From the NCBI GenBank assembly GCA_016865955.1, contig VGNW01000119.1, positions 1-6,955 of the forward strand: a DNA stretch of 6,955 nucleotides, given 5' to 3'. Below the pieces are notes generated by a model, which made no database searches, had not been told where the DNA came from, and worked only from the letters and a program-made list of their open reading frames with translations. Every line of letters begins with the position of its first letter. Within the stretch, counting starts at the first letter, position 1. Positions 4,435 to 6,955 of the stretch are shown here, piece by piece. The translations under genes and the position numbers were made by a program. The stretch is from Chloroflexota bacterium. Lineage in GTDB: Bacteria > Chloroflexota > Dehalococcoidia > SZUA-161.

Positions 4435-6342
4435 ATGGACATAGCTAAGAATCACGAAACATACACCGCCGAAGACATTCAGGTGCTTCAGGGGCTCGAG
4501 GCAGTGCGCCTGCGCCCCAGCATGTATATCGGCAGCACCGACCAGAAGGGCTTGCATCACCTCGTCCTCGAAATCGTCGATAACAGCATCGACGAGGCTA
4601 TGGCGGGCTACTGCGACAGGGTCGAGATAACCATTCAGGAGAACGGGGCGGTATGCGTTGCCGATAACGGCAGGGGCATACCTGTTGAAATACATAATAT
4701 CACCAAGGTCTCAGCCCTCGAAACCGTGATGACCACCCTGCACGCCGGAGGCAAGTTCGGCGGCAGGGGCTATACGGTATGCGGCGGCTTGCACGGCGTG
4801 GGCGCTTCGGTGGTAAACGCTCTGTCTGCCTGGATGAAGGTAGAAGTAAAACGCGATGGCAAGCTCTACCGTCAGGAATACGAACGAGGCATACCCAGGG
4901 CTGCCGTCAAAGTGGTGGGGAGTGCCGAAGGCTCGGGGACGGTAACCACCTTCCTCGCCGATGACAAGATATTCGAGAAGGGCGATTACAGCTTCGAAGT
5001 GCTGGCGCAGTCGTTCCGCGAAATGGCGTACCTGAATAAAGGCGTCGAGATTTGGTTCAGAGACCTGCGGCACGGCTATGACAAGACCTTCTATTTCGAG
5101 GGGGGCATAGTCAGCTTCGTACGCCATCTCAACCGCAAGCGGGGCGTATTGCAGCTCATGCCCGCCTATGTTGCCAAGACGCTGGACAGCACCATAGTGG
5201 AGGTCGCCCTCCAGTACAATGAAAGCTTCACGGAATCGACCCTGAGCTTCGCCAACTGCATCAACACCATAGACGGCGGCAGCCATCTCACGGGATTCCG
5301 CTCGGCGCTGACCCGCGTCCTCAACGACTACGGTCGAAAATACAAGTTCCTCAAGGAAAGCGATGCTAATCTCACCGGCGACGATGTCAGGGAGGGCTTG
5401 ACCTCTATCGTGAGCGTCAAGCTGACCCATCCCCAGTTCGAGGGACAGACTAAGACCAGGCTGGGCAACCAGGAGGTCAAGGGCATGGTGGAGTCGGTGG
5501 TGTCGGAGGGGCTGACCTTCTACCTCGAGGAGCACCCCGCCGAGGGCAAGCGGGTAATGGAGAAGTGTATCACCGCTGCCCGAGCTCGCGAGGCGGCGCG
5601 CAAAGCCCGCGACCTGGTCACCAAGAAGGGGCTATTCGATAGCACTCTCCCCGGCAAGCTCGCCGAGTGTTCGGAGAAGAATCCCGCCGAGTGCGAGCTC
5701 TACATCGTAGAGGGAGACTCCGCAGGAGGCTCCGCCAAACAGGGGCGAGACCGCCGCTTCCAGGCGATACTGCCGTTGAAGGGCAAGATACTCAATGTGG
5801 AGAAGGCTCGCCCGGAGAAGATGCTGGCGCATGAGGAAATCCGCGCCCTGATTACGGCGCTGGGAGCGGGCAACAGCAGCGAGTTCGACCCGACAAGGCT
5901 GCGCTATCATCGCGTGATAATCATGACCGATGCCGATGTCGATGGCTCCCATATCCGCACCCTGCTGCTCACCTTCTTCTACAGGCACATGGGCAAACTG
6001 ATTGAAGAGGGGCACCTGTTTATCGCCCAGCCGCCGCTGTACCGCGTCAAGAAGGGCAAAGAGGAACACTGGATTTATTCCGATAAAGAAAAGGACGAAC
6101 GGGTGGCGAAGATGGGCACCAAGGGGGTGGAGATACAGCGTTACAAAGGGTTGGGCGAGATGAACCCGCAGCAGTTATGGGACACCACCATGGACCCCAA
6201 GAACCGCATACTGCTCAAGGTGGACATAGAGGATGCGGTCAAAGCCAACGAGGTTATCGAGACCCTAATGGGAGAGGAAGTCCCGCCGCGCAAAGCCTTC
6301 ATCCAGGCACACGCCCGCCAGGTGCGCAACCTGGATATCTAA
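4435..6342 (+). CDS. gyrB: DNA gyrase subunit B
   Basis: This is the ATPase subunit of type IIA topoisomerase gyrase, which with GyrA introduces negative supercoils using ATP. The 635-aa length is that of the short bacterial GyrB without the proteobacterial insert. The GHKL ATPase has catalytic E46 and N50 in EIVDNSIDEA, D77 in VADNGRGIP and the ATP lid GGLHGVG at 117-123. The transducer carries the QTK loop at Q339-K341. The TOPRIM domain has EGDSAGG at 426-432 and DADVDGSHI at 499-507, whose acidic residues bind Mg2+. QRYKGLGEMNP is at 568-578 and the usual RNLDI end at 631-635. R140 occupies the position of E. coli R136, the coumarin-contact arginine. The N-terminus fits the family at ATG 4435, and no in-frame alternative exists because a TGA at 4411 blocks extension. 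There is no SD before the start. gyrA is not in the window. Confidence 0.99.
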   Translation: MDIAKNHETYTAEDIQVLQGLEAVRLRPSMYIGSTDQKGLHHLVLEIVDNSIDEAMAGYCDRVEITIQENGAVCVADNGRGIPVEIHNITKVSALETVMTTLHAGGKFGGRGYTVCGGLHGVGASVVNALSAWMKVEVKRDGKLYRQEYERGIPRAAVKVVGSAEGSGTVTTFLADDKIFEKGDYSFEVLAQSFREMAYLNKGVEIWFRDLRHGYDKTFYFEGGIVSFVRHLNRKRGVLQLMPAYVAKTLDSTIVEVALQYNESFTESTLSFANCINTIDGGSHLTGFRSALTRVLNDYGRKYKFLKESDANLTGDDVREGLTSIVSVKLTHPQFEGQTKTRLGNQEVKGMVESVVSEGLTFYLEEHPAEGKRVMEKCITAARAREAARKARDLVTKKGLFDSTLPGKLAECSEKNPAECELYIVEGDSAGGSAKQGRDRRFQAILPLKGKILNVEKARPEKMLAHEEIRALITALGAGNSSEFDPTRLRYHRVIIMTDADVDGSHIRTLLLTFFYRHMGKLIEEGHLFIAQPPLYRVKKGKEEHWIYSDKEKDERVAKMGTKGVEIQRYKGLGEMNPQQLWDTTMDPKNRILLKVDIEDAVKANEVIETLMGEEVPPRKAFIQAHARQVRNLDI

Positions 6343-6429
6343 TAGGCAAATTCCAAGCACCAACAAGCAATCAGATATCAACGGTCAGCTTCATTTCTAC
6401 TGAATGCTGAAAACTCCCTTGCCATTTAG

Positions 6430-6567
6430 TATTTTGCAATTTTTGTAGGGGGATTAGCGTCGGCTACAGCACTGGATTTGGGGTTTTCGCTAGTATTAAT
6501 CGGTATGAGCGTCGGTATCGTTGTGCTATACACTAACCGCGGCGAGTGGAATTCTATCCAGATGTAG
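6430..6567 (+). other. 45-codon hydrophobic open frame, possible membrane-protein remnant
   Basis: The 249-bp stretch after gyrB has no standard gene. From the codon after a TAG at 6427 to a TAG at 6565 there is an open frame with a convincing transmembrane-like stretch (LGFSLVLIGMSVGIVVLY) followed by a polar tail. No ATG, GTG or SD-supported start precedes the hydrophobic part; the first ATG is in its middle. It looks like the tail end of a broken membrane protein gene, or chance. I do not recognise it. Confidence 0.2.
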
Positions 6568-6591
6568 GATTATTAACAACTAAAACTAGTC

Positions 6592-6955
6592 TTAGGGCCT
6601 CGCGGGAACCACTTCTTGTTTTACGAGCGCTGTCCCGAGGTGATTCTCAATTATCTTGTAGGCATGAGTATTCATCATAGTATGCATAAAGCAATGATGT
6701 ACGCTCAGGACTAAGTCTTGAAGAATAGCATCATCTTCAATTCTGATAAGGTTTAATCCAATATCATCCTGACATTCCTTATAGTGGATATGTCTATTAT
6801 GACTCTTGTTCTTGCTATAATCAGTTAGGGAATCTCTGAATAAGTATAGATTTATGAGATAATAATGGCAGATCAAAATCAAGGAGTTCTGCCGATGATA
6901 CAGGGACCCACTTTCGCCAGCTTGGCCTATGACAATAAAAAGAAGCAAACCCGCA
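6592..6955 (-). CDS. C-terminal part of an SDH-family Clp-fold serine proteinase (partial, perhaps a remnant)
   Basis: A minus-strand frame stays open from the window edge to TAA at 6592; its start is not in the window. The last ~75 codons carry a distinctive series: a KSHNRHIHYKECQDDIGL segment, then EDDAILQDLVLSVHHC and KIIENHLGTA near the end. From memory this corresponds to the C-terminal segment of the ClpP-fold 'SDH family' serine proteinases, in which a tksHxRHI...GL block precedes LQDxVLxxHH and KIIENHxG. The catalytic Ser/Asp region would lie upstream, outside the window. The ~40 codons nearest the edge (LLLFIVIGQAGESG onward) do not look like the segment expected before this block. 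The other two minus-strand frames there also give no match. The gene may therefore be a truncated or rearranged copy. AT-rich composition fits acquired DNA. Family call is moderate; intactness is doubtful. Confidence 0.5.
   Translation of the reverse strand, partial: AGLLLFIVIGQAGESGSLYHRQNSLILICHYYLINLYLFRDSLTDYSKNKSHNRHIHYKECQDDIGLNLIRIEDDAILQDLVLSVHHCFMHTMMNTHAYKIIENHLGTALVKQEVVPARP

Noticed and set aside
4711..5535. 274-codon minus-strand open frame inside gyrB
   Set aside because: It lies wholly antisense to an unmistakable gyrB, has no recognisable motif, and is the long antisense frame expected from GC-rich codon bias.
6385..6411. TCAGC...GCTGA inverted repeat as a gyrB terminator
   Set aside because: The stem is interrupted by a bulge and no T-tract follows it.
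1..6955. CRISPR array, insertion sequence or integrase
   Set aside because: No regularly spaced repeats, terminal inverted repeats or transposase/recombinase reading frame were seen on either strand.

Overview
The window comes from a bacterial chromosome. Two GC-rich housekeeping-type genes read rightward: a FAD-dependent CrtI-like oxidoreductase (69-1568) and gyrB (4435-6342). Between them lies a visibly AT-richer segment with different codon preferences. The style of GyrB, together with the FAD oxidoreductase, suggests Chloroflexota, possibly Dehalococcoidia. That placement rests on resemblance from memory and is an inference only.

Layout. At 1-68 there is a short leader with a weak promoter-like sequence and a strong Shine-Dalgarno (SD). 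The oxidoreductase fills 69-1568. A convergent gap of about 140 bases (1569-1707) holds a 12-codon reading frame and no clear terminator. On the minus strand, 1708-3597 is a tight two-gene unit. It consists of a 127-aa unrecognised protein followed 6 nt later by a 499-aa SAMHD1-like HD-domain deoxynucleotide triphosphohydrolase. A 183-bp divergent regulatory region (3598-3780) carries a promoter in each direction and an inverted repeat. The XRE-family repressor-like gene at 3781-4143 reads away from the HD unit. The gyrB leader (4144-4434) contains a good promoter and a 46-codon reading frame. After gyrB, a 249-bp stretch (6343-6591) contains only a hydrophobic 45-codon frame. The window ends inside a minus-strand gene or gene remnant (6592-6955). 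Its last ~75 codons look like the C-terminus of an SDH-family Clp-fold serine proteinase.

How the parts may work together. The small protein, the HD hydrolase and the divergent XRE regulator have the organisation of a self-regulated accessory module: an effector pair with a control gene next to shared promoters. SAMHD1-like enzymes remove dNTPs, and dNTP depletion is an established antiphage strategy in bacteria (dGTPases, dCTP deaminases). A defence or toxin-antitoxin-like role is therefore a reasonable hypothesis, but nothing in the sequence proves it. A 10-bp direct repeat (TCCTCGGATA at 1666-1675 and 4360-4369) brackets the AT-rich segment and may mark insertion boundaries. No integrase or transposase is visible in the window.
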